DNA of 48,439 nt. Source: JBLYYQ01 sp048550035. Its GTDB lineage: Bacteria; Nitrospinota_A; UBA7883; JBLYYQ01. Positions within the stretch are counted from its first letter, which is position 1, and every line of letters begins with the position of its first letter. The notes beneath the pieces are model-generated. The model saw only the letters and a list, made by a program, of their open reading frames with translations, ran no database searches and was not told the DNA's origin. Positions 26,830-36,125 of this stretch are shown in pieces. Where the stretch lies: positions 1 to 48,439 of the forward strand of contig JBLYYQ010000086.1 of NCBI GenBank assembly GCA_048550035.1. Direction: 5' to 3'. The position numbers were made by a program, and so were the translations under genes.

Positions 26830-28689
26830 CTACACTCCTCGTGGTCTGCTTCTTAATAATTTGCTTATATGTAGATAGATTATCCCGATCGCCGCAGGAG
26901 TTATCCCAGAAATCCTCGATGCTTGACCTATCGTTAACGGTCGAATTAATTCTAGCTTCTCTTTTACCTCTGTCGATAGCCCTTCTATCTCTTTGTAGTC
27001 GAAATTGGAGGGAATCTCGACTTTGCCACTCTTTTCGCTCTTTTTAAGGAGACGCTCTTGCCTTCGAATATACCCTTCATACTTAGATGAAATCTCTACC
27101 TGCTCTAACTCATCGTCAGTTAATTCTCCTCTTGTATAGCTAGCTATATCTTCTAACTTGAGCTTCGGCCGCTTTAATAGCTCTTTAATCGTGATACCGT
27201 CTGCTGGGATATTGAGTGAGAGCGCCTCTCCATCTGAGCGGTGAAGTCGAATTCTCTCTAAACGGTCTAGCTCTTTCTCAATATTCTCTCGCTTCTCTGA
27301 AAACTTATTATAATCAGACTCGCTTAATAGTCCTACTTTGTAGCCGACATCAGAAAGTCTAAGATCTGCATTATCCTGTCTTAATAGAAGTCTGAATTCT
27401 GCTCTAGAGGTAAACATCCTATAAGGTTCGTTAGTCCCTTTTGTTACTAAGTCATCTACAAGGACCCCTAAATAGCTCGATTCTCGGCCGAAACTTATCT
27501 TCTCCTTACCTAGTAGAGTCAACGCTCCATTAATACCTGCTAGCAGACCTTGAGCTGCCGCCTCTTCGTAACCTGAAGTCCCATTTATCTGTCCTGCAAA
27601 AAAGAGATTTTTGATAAGTTTAGTCTCTAATGTTGGAAATAGTTGTGTCGGCTGAAAAAAATCGTATTCAACTGCATAGCCTGGTTTTAAAATTTTAGCA
27701 CCCTCTAAACCTATTACTGTATGAAGAAACTGCTCCTGAATCTCAATTGGGAGTGAAGTCGAAAGACCGTTCAAATAGAGCTCGTTGCTATCTACCCCTT
27801 CTGGCTCTAAAAATATCTGATGCGATAGCTTGTCAGGAAACTTTTTGACTTTATCCTCAATTGATGGGCAATATCTCGGTCCAACACCATCAATTTCGCC
27901 TGAGAAGAGAGGTGATTTATCAAAATTTGCTTCAATCAGACGGTTAGTTGCCTCTGTCGTCTCGGTTATAAAACAGGATATCTGGTTTGCTCCCTGATGA
28001 TCACCATAGAAAGAAAATTTTGGAACCGGTTCGTCTCCTTGTTGCTCAACCGTTTTACTGAAGTCGACACTATTGATATCGATTCTAGCTGATGTGCCGG
28101 TTTTAAGACGTCCAATATCAAATCCTATTTCAGATAAAAATTTGCTAATCGATCTTGCTGAATCTGCAGAGTAACGGCCACCTCTGATTTTACTCTTTCC
28201 GATATGGATTAGACCGTTTAGAAATGTCCCAGCTGACAAAACCACTCCCTTGGATAAAAACTTTTCACCAGTTGAGAGAGTAACCCCGCTGACCGTCTCA
28301 CCTTTTAACAGAACTCTATCTACCATTCCTTCAACGATTGAGATGTTAGGCTCACTCTCTACTACTGCTTGAGTCATTTTTTGATATATGACCCGATCAG
28401 CCTGAGCCCTGAATGCTTGAACCGCAGGACCTTTTGATCGATTGAGTGTTCGAAACTGTATTCCAGCTCGATCAATTAACCTCCCCATCTCGCCACCTAA
28501 TGCGTCAATCTCTCTTACAAGATGACCCTTGGCAACTCCACCTATCGCAGGATTGCAGCTCATTGCTCCGATCTGGTCAACATTCATTGTAATCAAGAGT
28601 ACCTTCACGCCGATTCTAGCGGAAGCTAATGCTGCCTCAACTCCAGCATGCCCTCCTCCAACTACAATAATTCTATCCTCTTCTCCCAT
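26830..28689 (-). CDS. mnmG: tRNA uridine-5-carboxymethylaminomethyl modification enzyme MnmG (GidA)
   Basis: A full-length 619-residue FAD enzyme. The dinucleotide-binding start is 'IIVVGGGHAGVEAALASARIG', with 'GAMSCNPAIGGVAKGHLVREIDALGG'. The second signature is 'GLFFAGQINGTSGYEEAAAQGL' (with Phe-Phe in place of Gly-Leu) and the C-terminal helical domain ends 'TIGQASRISGITPAAIGIIYLHI'. With MnmE it makes the (carboxymethyl)aminomethyl group at wobble U34. It follows mnmE after an 84-base gap. The rsmG gene that often follows mnmG is missing; parS sites occupy that spacer. Confidence 0.97.
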   Translation of the reverse strand: MGEEDRIIVVGGGHAGVEAALASARIGVKVLLITMNVDQIGAMSCNPAIGGVAKGHLVREIDALGGEMGRLIDRAGIQFRTLNRSKGPAVQAFRAQADRVIYQKMTQAVVESEPNISIVEGMVDRVLLKGETVSGVTLSTGEKFLSKGVVLSAGTFLNGLIHIGKSKIRGGRYSADSARSISKFLSEIGFDIGRLKTGTSARIDINSVDFSKTVEQQGDEPVPKFSFYGDHQGANQISCFITETTEATNRLIEANFDKSPLFSGEIDGVGPRYCPSIEDKVKKFPDKLSHQIFLEPEGVDSNELYLNGLSTSLPIEIQEQFLHTVIGLEGAKILKPGYAVEYDFFQPTQLFPTLETKLIKNLFFAGQINGTSGYEEAAAQGLLAGINGALTLLGKEKISFGRESSYLGVLVDDLVTKGTNEPYRMFTSRAEFRLLLRQDNADLRLSDVGYKVGLLSESDYNKFSEKRENIEKELDRLERIRLHRSDGEALSLNIPADGITIKELLKRPKLKLEDIASYTRGELTDDELEQVEISSKYEGYIRRQERLLKKSEKSGKVEIPSNFDYKEIEGLSTEVKEKLELIRPLTIGQASRISGITPAAIGIIYLHISKLLRSRPRGV

Positions 28690-28773
28690 TTCTATGCTTG
28701 CCTTACCGCTTCTTTATTCTGTTATATTTTCTGCTACTATTCTGATTGCTCTTTACTCTGCTACCTTCTTCTA

Positions 28774-30177
28774 TCATTTCCCTATGCAGTACTCGCTAAA
28801 TATTAGATCTAGCGCCTCTTCAGTTATGTTTTTACCTGTCAACTCCTCAATCGAATATCTGGCTGACTCCAAATCTGCAACTACAAACTCGCGCGATAAC
28901 CCTTTCTCTACTGTCTCAATAGCTAACCTGATCGAATTTAAAGTCTCATTAATCAGATTAAAATGGCGATCCCTCGTAATGACTGGCAGATTATCAGCTA
29001 CAGTAGAAGATGATTCAATAGTCGCTCTTATTAGCTCCTTTAGCTCCTCTAACCGATCAGAGGTTTTAGCAGATACCTTCACTATCGGATCTGAAAGCCC
29101 TCTATCTCTTAAATCAGATCTGCTCAATAGTTGCGGGAGATCAGATTTGTTCATAACCAGAATTTTTTTACTCGCTAAACGGCTTACCTCCTCAATAACT
29201 AGAAGATCTTCACTACTTAACCGCTCTGAACTATCAAATACTACTAATAAAAGATTGGCGATCGAAGCAAATTTGAGCGAACGATTAATCCCCTCGCGCT
29301 CAATTGAATCAGTTGTGCTACTAATGCCAGCACTATCTATTATCTTTATCTCGATCCCTGCTATTTGAAAAGATTCTTCAATAATATCTCTAGTCGTCCC
29401 TGCAACATCAGTTACAATTGCACGATCTTCTCCTAGCAACCGGTTCAATAGTGATGACTTTCCACTATTTGGGCGACCAATTAATATAGCGCTGCACCCA
29501 TCTCGATATAATTTTCCTTCTACCTCTGTTGCCTTAAGGGCATCTAGAGAATCTCTCAAGCTTATCAATTTGCATAATAATGACTTATCATCAATAATAT
29601 CAATGACTTCGTCTGGGAAATCTAATGAAACCTCTAACCTTGCTATAATATCTATTAGCTCCCCTTGCGCTATCGCTATTGCCTTTGAGAGTGAGCCTGT
29701 AAGGTGTGAAAATGCGGTTGACCATCCTCTATCTGAGCGACTCTTGATTATATCTATAATCGCTTCAGCCTGAACTAAATCGATCCGCCCATTAATAAAT
29801 GCTCTCTTAGAAAACTCACCACCTCTCGCTAGCCGACAATCGAATTCAGTCGTTACTAATTTTAATATCGCCCTCGCTGCAATCATCCCTCCATGAGAAG
29901 AAATTTCAATAATATCTTCACAAGTATAGCTCTTTGGACCTTGCATATATGTTAGCAGAACCTCGTCTATTTTTTCTCCAGTTGGCCGAACAATATATCC
30001 ATAATTAACTAACCTTGGGGTGAAACTCTTGACTTTTTTATCGGTCGCTGTCCGAAAAATAGAACTCCCTATCGAGAGTGATAGATCGCCTGAAATCCTG
30101 ATTATCGCTATTCCACCTTCACCTGCAGCTGTTGAAATGGCAGCTATCGTATCGCCATCTTCTGTTAGTACACTCAT
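28774..30177 (-). CDS. mnmE: tRNA modification GTPase MnmE (TrmE)
   Basis: 467 residues. The N-terminal tetrahydrofolate-binding domain has 'DTIAAISTAAGEGGIAIIRISG', a helical domain follows, and an inserted G domain carries G1 'GRPNSGKSSLLN', G2/G3 'TDVAGTTRDIIEES...DSAGI' and G4 'NKSDLP'. The C-terminus is 'FSEYCIGK', the conserved C-x-G-K end carrying the catalytic Cys. It acts with MnmG on wobble uridines. The completeness of this end argues against any competing gene on the opposite strand. Confidence 0.97.
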   Translation of the reverse strand: MSVLTEDGDTIAAISTAAGEGGIAIIRISGDLSLSIGSSIFRTATDKKVKSFTPRLVNYGYIVRPTGEKIDEVLLTYMQGPKSYTCEDIIEISSHGGMIAARAILKLVTTEFDCRLARGGEFSKRAFINGRIDLVQAEAIIDIIKSRSDRGWSTAFSHLTGSLSKAIAIAQGELIDIIARLEVSLDFPDEVIDIIDDKSLLCKLISLRDSLDALKATEVEGKLYRDGCSAILIGRPNSGKSSLLNRLLGEDRAIVTDVAGTTRDIIEESFQIAGIEIKIIDSAGISSTTDSIEREGINRSLKFASIANLLLVVFDSSERLSSEDLLVIEEVSRLASKKILVMNKSDLPQLLSRSDLRDRGLSDPIVKVSAKTSDRLEELKELIRATIESSSTVADNLPVITRDRHFNLINETLNSIRLAIETVEKGLSREFVVADLESARYSIEELTGKNITEEALDLIFSEYCIGK

Positions 30178-30374
30178 GTTTTTTTAGATAGAATTTATTG
30201 AAAATTGCTGTTACTAAACTTCCATTGAGCTTGCAGTTCAAATGCTAAACAACTTTAATAAATGATAAACGCCTAGAGCCTATTAGCTTTTATCGCTTAT
30301 CAATATTATTAAATAATTTAGCAGATGCCGTCGAATCTACTTTAACTAACTTGGTCGACTGCCGTTAAGCAGTC

Positions 30375-31517
30375 CTACTTATAATATTTATGTTTCCTCT
30401 TATTGCCTGATTTTCTATCTTCCGATCCTGCAGGTGCAATAACAATTCGACGCCTTCTCCCTTCTCCTTCTGAGAAAGTCACTACCTCTTTACTGTCGGC
30501 CAACATCATATGAACCACTCGACGTTCGGCTCCGTTCATAGGAGGAAGCGATACTGGCTGACCCCGGCGAACAACATCGTATGCTCCATCTCTTGCAATC
30601 GTTTTTATCTTCTCCAGACAACGCTCTCTATAACGGTTAATATCAACTGTTACACGAATTCGATTACTTTCCGTCTTGTTAATCATAATGTCAATCAGAG
30701 ACTCTAGCGCATTTAATGTCACCCCCCGCTTCCCTATTAGCAGTCCAGTTATCTGATTCTGGCTACTTACATCTATAAGAAGTTTATCGGTCAGGCAGAA
30801 TCCATCAATCTTGGCATCTGCATCCATCCCTTTTAAAATTGTCTCAAGAAACGCTACAGCCTTAACTCTTATTTCATCACTAACAGGCGACTCTTCATCG
30901 TCACTATATACTGCAGGATCATGCTCTAACGAATCATCTCTAGCTACTTGATTATCAGAGTTGTTCCCTCTATTTGAAAAAGTTGCAGAGCTTTCACTCA
31001 AATTTTCATTCTCATATTCAGAATATAGATCTTCTGAATCTATCTCTCTATCTGAATCGTCACTTGGATCTGGTTGATAGAGCCTCTTTTTATATCCTCG
31101 CCCTTTGAATGGAATCTTTATCCGGTTCTTACCCTTATTAGCAGGCTCTGGCTGGTAAGTTGCCTCTAATGTCGTCAATAGAACTCTTTCTTGACGATCT
31201 GGCAGATCATCACCTTCTGCTTCAACTAGAATTACCTCGTTATCATCCCCGCCTTCACTCTCATCAACGCTCGTAGTTTCTACAGCCTCTGCTATATCTT
31301 CTTTCTCAAAATTAATCTCTTGAAAGTCACCGTCATCGGCATCTAAGTTAAGCTTACCCTGGAGTTTCCAGATTTTGCCACCAACTCCAAGAAACTTTCT
31401 TGTTATCTTCTCATCTGTAATCGTAACTTGCTCTAAACTTTCAACCGCCAACAACTCTAATAGCTTCTTTACTGCCTCTTCCTTGCTTCTACCTTCGGCC
31501 TCTACTATCTCACTCAT
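30375..31517 (-). CDS. jag: RNA-binding protein Jag / KhpB with long acidic linker
   Basis: 380 residues from ATG 31517, with AGAGGA upstream; a TTG nine bases earlier is a poorer start. The Jag N-terminal domain is ~1-55 ('VEAEGRSKEEAVKKLLELL...KFLGVGGKIWKL'). An unusually long Asp/Glu-rich, likely disordered linker (~60-220) follows. Next is a KH domain ('LLIGKRGVTLNALESLIDIMINK') and an R3H domain ('PPMNGAERRVVHMMLADSKEVVTFSEGEGRRRRIVIAP'). These proteins bind RNA and affect cell-envelope growth. Placement after yidC is the classical order. A 6-bp hairpin without a T-run (30357-30374) lies just past the stop codon. The remainder of the 196-base spacer to mnmE shows nothing clear. Confidence 0.93.
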   Translation of the reverse strand: MSEIVEAEGRSKEEAVKKLLELLAVESLEQVTITDEKITRKFLGVGGKIWKLQGKLNLDADDGDFQEINFEKEDIAEAVETTSVDESEGGDDNEVILVEAEGDDLPDRQERVLLTTLEATYQPEPANKGKNRIKIPFKGRGYKKRLYQPDPSDDSDREIDSEDLYSEYENENLSESSATFSNRGNNSDNQVARDDSLEHDPAVYSDDEESPVSDEIRVKAVAFLETILKGMDADAKIDGFCLTDKLLIDVSSQNQITGLLIGKRGVTLNALESLIDIMINKTESNRIRVTVDINRYRERCLEKIKTIARDGAYDVVRRGQPVSLPPMNGAERRVVHMMLADSKEVVTFSEGEGRRRRIVIAPAGSEDRKSGNKRKHKYYK

Positions 31518-31535
31518 ATTGTACAATCCTCTCTA

Positions 31536-33215
31536 TTATGTTTCTTTTGCCAGCTCATTAGTGGCCTCTCTATTTATGATCCCCTGCTGCGCTATTGTAA
31601 TGAGATTGTTAACCAACCAATAAATGACTAAACCAGATGGGAATGACAAAAATAAAAATGTAAATACTACCGGTAGTATCATCATAATTTTTCGTTGGGT
31701 CGGGTCGCCGGTGCTTGGTGTTAATAGCTGTTGAACAAACATTGAGGCTCCCATCAAGAGCGGAGTAATGTAATATGGATCTTTTTGTGAGAGATCTACA
31801 ATCCATAATATCCAAGGGGCTCCTTTTAATTCTATCGACTCTAACAACACCTTATACAGTGCAAAAAATATTGGTATCTGTAGCAACATCGGCATACAAC
31901 CAGATAGTGGGTTAACCTTATGTTCCTTATATAATCCCATTAACGCTTCGTTAAGACGCTCTTTATCCCCTTTATACATCGTCTGAATCCGCTTTAGATG
32001 AGGTTGCAATTTCTGCAATGCTTTCATTGATCTAAAGCTTTTCTGGGTCAATGGGAAAAAAAGAATTTTCGTCAAAACTGTAAGGGCAATTATCGACCAG
32101 CCCCAGTTATCAAAAATATTGTTAAACCAATTTAGGAGCCAATAAATAGGACGAGCTATAAAATCAAACCAACCATAATTTATTAATAACATTACAGTCG
32201 GATCATACTCTTTTAAAACCTTATGCACCTTTGGTCCTAAAAATATTCTAAAACTATATCCTTGCCCGGTCTCTAGTCCCTTACGCTCTACTGAATAAAG
32301 GTCATCACCTTCATAATGAGTCGCTATCTTGCTATCAATATTATCACCTAAATCGGTAATAAAGTTTGCATAATATCTGTTTACCAATGCTCCCCATTTG
32401 ATATCACCTTCGTAATTATAGGTCGGTTGATCCTCATCTGGCGAATCGGCTGCCTTGATATTGTTATTATAAACAATCGGTCCTTGGTATGAATAGATAG
32501 CCTGTAAGCTTGATTGCTCGTCTCCTAATCCAAACCAGAGTAGGCTATAGTCAAACTTTCCCCACTTCTGATTGGAGATTACCCGTAATTCTAAATCAAA
32601 ATGATACTTGTCATTATAAAAAGTATATAGCTTCTCAACCTTTATCCCAGATTGTTGGTCTACCACTCTCATTAGTAGATCGCGCTGCTCCCCAGTTTGG
32701 CGATCAGTTACAACTTCAAAATTTAGATGATTTAATTTGTCTGAAAATGATGATGATTCAAACTTGACTGATGGACTTGGAATAATCTTTACTTTACTAT
32801 CTGCACTTTGATGATAGATAAGATCAACCATCCCCCCATCAATCTCATTATAGTTCTTAAGCTTATATGATGAAATTACTCCACCTTCAGTATTAAGTGT
32901 AACTACTGCTAAATCTGTTTCGATCAAAATCGATCTTTTCTCTCCTCGTACAAGAGAAGAAGTCGGCTGATCATCCCCTAGTTCGTCACGATTTTCTAGA
33001 AGATCTAACGAAGGGAGTCTGCTATCTGATACTGTAGGAGTTGGATTCTCACTTCTGTTATCTACCTTATCAGACTCGCTCTGCTCGTTAGTCGCCACCT
33101 CTTCTGACTTAACCTGATTATTAGCTGGCGAACTGATCAGCTGATAAACTTGAAACATTAGAAATAGCCCTATCATTAAAAATAGAGCTGTAAATAGATT
33201 CTTTTGCTCATCCAT
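31536..33215 (-). CDS. yidC: Membrane protein insertase YidC (Gram-negative form)
   Basis: A 559-residue YidC. The N-terminal membrane segment is 'LFTALFLMIGLFLMFQVYQLI', followed by a large periplasmic P1 domain (~60-340). The conserved insertase core has 'GWSIIALTVLTKILFFPLTQKSFRSMKALQKLQPHL', 'KVNPLSGCMPMLLQIPIFFALYKVL' and the final helices. The hydrophilic-groove Arg lies in the first core helix region. P1 is a mark of outer-membrane bacteria. It overlaps yidD by one base and precedes jag by 18 bases. Confidence 0.97.
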   Translation of the reverse strand: MDEQKNLFTALFLMIGLFLMFQVYQLISSPANNQVKSEEVATNEQSESDKVDNRSENPTPTVSDSRLPSLDLLENRDELGDDQPTSSLVRGEKRSILIETDLAVVTLNTEGGVISSYKLKNYNEIDGGMVDLIYHQSADSKVKIIPSPSVKFESSSFSDKLNHLNFEVVTDRQTGEQRDLLMRVVDQQSGIKVEKLYTFYNDKYHFDLELRVISNQKWGKFDYSLLWFGLGDEQSSLQAIYSYQGPIVYNNNIKAADSPDEDQPTYNYEGDIKWGALVNRYYANFITDLGDNIDSKIATHYEGDDLYSVERKGLETGQGYSFRIFLGPKVHKVLKEYDPTVMLLINYGWFDFIARPIYWLLNWFNNIFDNWGWSIIALTVLTKILFFPLTQKSFRSMKALQKLQPHLKRIQTMYKGDKERLNEALMGLYKEHKVNPLSGCMPMLLQIPIFFALYKVLLESIELKGAPWILWIVDLSQKDPYYITPLLMGASMFVQQLLTPSTGDPTQRKIMMILPVVFTFLFLSFPSGLVIYWLVNNLITIAQQGIINREATNELAKET

Positions 33216-33433
33216 TATGGTAAATCTACTCCACCTTTGAATAATGGGTTACATTTCATTAATCGTCCCAAACTTTTTAAACTCCCTCTCATAGGTCCAA
33301 ACTTCGTTATTGATTCTACTGTGTAATTAGAACAGGTTGGATAAAAACGGCAAGATGGTAATGTGAGTGGTGATATATACCGTTGGTACTGAGCAATCAA
33401 AAATATCATAATAGCTGCTAGGGTGCGACTCAT
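33215..33433 (-). CDS. yidD: Membrane protein insertion efficiency factor YidD
   Basis: 72 residues with the complete family signature: 'LIAQYQRYISPLTLPSCRFYPTCSNYTVESITKFG' (two cysteines) and 'RLMKCNPLFKGGVDLP'. It is a small membrane-associated helper of YidC-dependent insertion. Its stop overlaps the yidC start and it sits 6 bases after rnpA, the standard arrangement. Confidence 0.96.
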   Translation of the reverse strand: MSRTLAAIMIFLIAQYQRYISPLTLPSCRFYPTCSNYTVESITKFGPMRGSLKSLGRLMKCNPLFKGGVDLP

Positions 33434-33439
33434 ATCAAA

Positions 33440-33766
33440 TTATCTCGCCAACCTATTCATTCTAGCTATAAATAGATTAAATAGCTCACTTACTTCATCA
33501 AACTTTATTATCTTCCGCTCCAGAGATGGCTTCATAGTAATTAGAATATCTAGACTTTGATCTAATTTAAATCTGTTCAATCTAAAAATCTCTCTAATAA
33601 CCCGTTTTACTCTATTTCTGTATGGAGCATTCCCTACTTTTTTAGGAACTCGTACCACTAAACGGCTACTCTCTAACTTATTAAAACAGGCTATAAATTC
33701 AATCGCTTCTCTTCTAAAGCGGTTTCCTGATTGATAAATACGGTTAATATCAGCTTTGAGATTAAT
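33440..33766 (-). CDS. rnpA: Ribonuclease P protein component, non-canonical start codon likely
   Basis: The reading frame ending at 33440 encodes the RnpA core: 'SSRLVVRVPKKVGNAPYRNRVKRVIREIFRL', matching the RNR motif 'RNRxKRxxRE'. Upstream in the same frame is clear RnpA sequence ('FRKQDTINLKADINRIYQSGNRFRRE', split here for reference as FRKQDT and INRIYQSGNRF). No ATG, GTG or TTG occurs between the frame's last upstream stop inside rpmH and a GTG at 33658, which would remove the conserved N-terminal half. ATT at 33766, with AGGA ~10 bases before it, is given as a tentative start. Homology suggests the true start could be slightly further upstream (frame open past 33805). RnpA assists RNase P RNA in tRNA 5' maturation. 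Confidence 0.85.
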   Translation of the reverse strand: MNLKADINRIYQSGNRFRREAIEFIACFNKLESSRLVVRVPKKVGNAPYRNRVKRVIREIFRLNRFKLDQSLDILITMKPSLERKIIKFDEVSELFNLFIARMNRLAR

Positions 33767-33801
33767 CGTATCTTGTTTCCTGAACTTGAGGCTCGCTGAT
33801 T

Positions 33802-33936
33802 TTAAACTGTTAACCGTCGTCGCCCCTTGTCTCGTCTTGCTTTTAAAACTCGCCGACCACCTTTAGTTCTTTGCCTTGCTATAAACCCATGCCGGCGCTT
33901 TCTTCGTATATTGCTTGGCTGATATGTTCGCTTCAC
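33802..33936 (-). CDS. rpmH: 50S ribosomal protein L34 (GTG start)
   Basis: A 44-residue, highly basic protein: 'KRTYQPSNIRRKRRHGF', 'ARQRTKGGRRVL', 'RRRLTV'. The match to L34 is full length. It starts at a GTG (33936) with GGAAAGG upstream, which is why it is easily missed. It is first in the rpmH-rnpA-yidD-yidC-jag run. Its terminal bases lie very close to the rnpA coding sequence. Confidence 0.97.
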   Translation of the reverse strand: MKRTYQPSNIRRKRRHGFIARQRTKGGRRVLKARRDKGRRRLTV

Positions 33937-33978
33937 CTTATGACCTTTCCAACAAAATCTACATCTTGAAAAAAAGAT

Positions 33979-34008
33979 ATTTTAATCTATTGAATAGCTA
34001 GCTGTCAA
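33979..34008 (-). promoter_or_regulatory. Candidate sigma70-type promoter of rpmH operon
   Basis: On the minus strand a perfect TTGACA (34008-34003) and TAAAAT (33984-33979) are separated by 18 bases. They lie ~45 bases before the rpmH GTG and just after the rph stop codon. Confidence 0.65.
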
Positions 34009-34021
34009 CTTTTTCTTACGG

Positions 34022-34723
34022 CTACCCCTCTTCGCCTTGAATTTTGTATAGAGATCTAATGCCAGATTTTGCTAATTTTAACATCGCCTCTAGATTGCTA
34101 TTATCAAATGGCTCTGACTCTGCTGTTCCTTGGATCTCTACAAATTTGTCAGCATCAGTCATAACGATATTCATATCAACCTCTGCTTTAGAATCTTCAT
34201 TATAATCTAAATCTAGTAGTACTTCCCCTCCTAATAGCCCGACAGAAACCGCTGCTACCTTACCTTTGATTGGATCTTCACTGATCCGATTTTGATCTAG
34301 TAACGAATTGACTGCCTCTCGTAATGCTATATAGCCGCCTGTGATCGCTGCACATCTCGTACCTCCATCTGCCTGCAATACATCGCAATCTATAATTATA
34401 GTCCGTTTGCTTAGAAGCTTTAGATCTACAACCGAACGTAAGCTCCGACCTATTAGACGTTGAATCTCCATTGTCCGCCCTGATGCACCACGCCGTTCGC
34501 GAATTGTCCGTCTGTTGGTTGCAGTTGGTAACATTGCATATTCGGCTGTCAACCAACCTTTCCCACTATCTATTAAAAAAGGGGGGACTCGATCTTCTAC
34601 TGTCGCTGTACAGAGTACTACTGTCGATCCTAATGTTATCAATGCAGAGCCTGCTGCATGACAGTTACTATTTAGCTTGACTGTGTGCGGTCGCAGTTGA
34701 TCAGCTTTCCTATCTATCCTCAT
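34022..34723 (-). CDS. rph: Ribonuclease PH
   Basis: A 233-residue full-length RNase PH: 'MRIDRKADQLRPHTV', 'GKGWLTAEYAMLPTATNRRTIRE', 'GRTMEIQRLIGRSLRSVVDL', 'DCDVLQADGGTRCAAITGGYIAL', and 'DMNIVMTDADKFVEIQGTAE' with the catalytic acidic residues. It trims tRNA 3' ends phosphorolytically. It follows murI by 53 bases. Confidence 0.97.
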   Translation of the reverse strand: MRIDRKADQLRPHTVKLNSNCHAAGSALITLGSTVVLCTATVEDRVPPFLIDSGKGWLTAEYAMLPTATNRRTIRERRGASGRTMEIQRLIGRSLRSVVDLKLLSKRTIIIDCDVLQADGGTRCAAITGGYIALREAVNSLLDQNRISEDPIKGKVAAVSVGLLGGEVLLDLDYNEDSKAEVDMNIVMTDADKFVEIQGTAESEPFDNSNLEAMLKLAKSGIRSLYKIQGEEG

Positions 34724-34776
34724 ATTCTATTTCTCTTATCCCTTTTATTATCAATCAGTTACAAACTTATACTATT

Positions 34777-35586
34777 TTAAATATTGACTAGCTTTAAACT
34801 ATCAATCTTAATTTTATCTTGCGTAAACCGTTTTGCTACCTTCAGTGTCCGCTCTGGCGAATCTGTTACATTAATTATAATTTGACCCTCCTCGCTACTA
34901 TTTGAAAGTAGAGATTTTGCTATCAGTTGCTCTTTTAAGAGCTTGGCTGTCTCATTGGCAGAGTCGACCAGCGTTATATTGCTACCTAGCAATTTCCCGA
35001 TCGTACCTCTCAAATGTGGATAGTGTGTGCAACCTAAAATTATTGTATCAACTTTACCTTGGAAATCTGTTAGATATTTTTTAGCGATTAGCCTAGTGAT
35101 TTCGTTATCTACCCATCCTTCTTCTACTAATGGGACAAAGAGAGGACAAGCTTTACTATAGACCTTAATCTTACTATCTGCATCTTTGATTAGCCGCTCA
35201 TAGATGTTTGAACGGATTGTTGACTCTGTACCTATTACACCGATTGAGCCATCGCTAACCTTAACTGCTCTTGCAACTCCGCTGTCGATCACACCTATTA
35301 TTGGAATAGTAAATCGCTTTTTCAGATGGTCTAATGCATATGCTGATGCTGTATTGCAAGCTACCACAATACATTTGACATTCTCCTTTAAGAGCAACTC
35401 CACATTGCTTATCGAATAGTCTGTTACAGTCGCTTCTGATTTGATACCATAAGGTAACCTAGCAGTGTCGGCTAGATAGATTATATTCTCTTGCTCAATG
35501 ATATTATGGATCGCAGTTAAAAGTGTTAGCCCTCCTAACCCTGAGTCAAATATCCCAATCGGGCGAGAATCAGTTGACTGGCTCAA
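34777..35586 (-). CDS. murI: Glutamate racemase
   Basis: 269 residues. 'PIGIFDSGLGGLTLL' is at the start, with catalytic cysteines in 'IVVACNTASAYAL' and 'ILGCTHYPHLRG', and 'IGVIDSGVARA' between them. It makes D-glutamate for peptidoglycan. The start overlaps the GerMN gene by 4 bases, in an amidase-GerMN-murI-rph series mostly concerned with the cell wall. Confidence 0.97.
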   Translation of the reverse strand: MSQSTDSRPIGIFDSGLGGLTLLTAIHNIIEQENIIYLADTARLPYGIKSEATVTDYSISNVELLLKENVKCIVVACNTASAYALDHLKKRFTIPIIGVIDSGVARAVKVSDGSIGVIGTESTIRSNIYERLIKDADSKIKVYSKACPLFVPLVEEGWVDNEITRLIAKKYLTDFQGKVDTIILGCTHYPHLRGTIGKLLGSNITLVDSANETAKLLKEQLIAKSLLSNSSEEGQIIINVTDSPERTLKVAKRFTQDKIKIDSLKLVNI

Positions 35587-36125
35587 TTAACTAGCTCATT
35601 ACTTATATCAAGATGGCTTATAAATAGTTCGCTCTCTTCATCATCAATTAATATTTTAAGTTTATCAATCGACTCGGAGTTTGCCTGGATAGTTCTAAAT
35701 AATGATTCTAACAAAAGCTCTTCCTCAACTATTCCCCCATTAAAATCTTTTCTAAATCTTGAGTCTATATTTATTATTGCAGTCTGATTATAAATAAAAA
35801 CATCTTTTAGCTCAATCGGCTTATTGAGAATCTCTCCACTATTTATATCATTGGTCAGAGTTGCTACTACAGTTTTGATATTCAAATTGTCACTATCCTC
35901 TTTCTTTAATTCTACTTGTCGCTCAACTAACTTCTCATGGTTTGCATCAATTACAAAAAGACTAAAATTAGCATATCGACCCTTAAAGCTACCGATATCT
36001 GAAGCATTATCCTTTATCAGCGCAGTAGGGAAAGGTGAGCTTAAGAGATAATATCCAATCAGTGATAAAAGTATCAGGTTTGATACGACTAATGAGATAA
36101 TAATTCTCTTCGTTGTAAATAGCAT
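35583..36125 (-). CDS. GerMN-domain membrane-anchored protein
   Basis: 180 residues. One N-terminal membrane segment (~8-30) has no lipobox cysteine. A single GerMN domain follows: 'SLFVIDANHEKLVERQVEL', 'VVATLTNDINSGEI', 'IELKDVFIYNQTAIINIDSRFRKDF', 'LLLESLFRTIQAN'. Proteins of this type often neighbour amidases in deltaproteobacteria, and the domain is linked to cell-wall processes in sporulators. The function here is unknown. It is coupled on both sides: a one-base overlap with the amidase and 4 bases with murI. Confidence 0.8.
   Translation of the reverse strand: MLFTTKRIIISLVVSNLILLSLIGYYLLSSPFPTALIKDNASDIGSFKGRYANFSLFVIDANHEKLVERQVELKKEDSDNLNIKTVVATLTNDINSGEILNKPIELKDVFIYNQTAIINIDSRFRKDFNGGIVEEELLLESLFRTIQANSESIDKLKILIDDEESELFISHLDISNELVN

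Noticed and set aside
28529..29368. Long plus-strand open frame (279 codons) across mnmG and mnmE
   Set aside because: It is antisense to intact, highly conserved genes (MnmE keeps its G domain and CIGK end) and its protein has no recognisable features.
30357..30374. Intrinsic terminator after jag (GACTGC-CGTTAA-GCAGTC)
   Set aside because: The 6-bp hairpin is real but no T-run follows on the minus strand.
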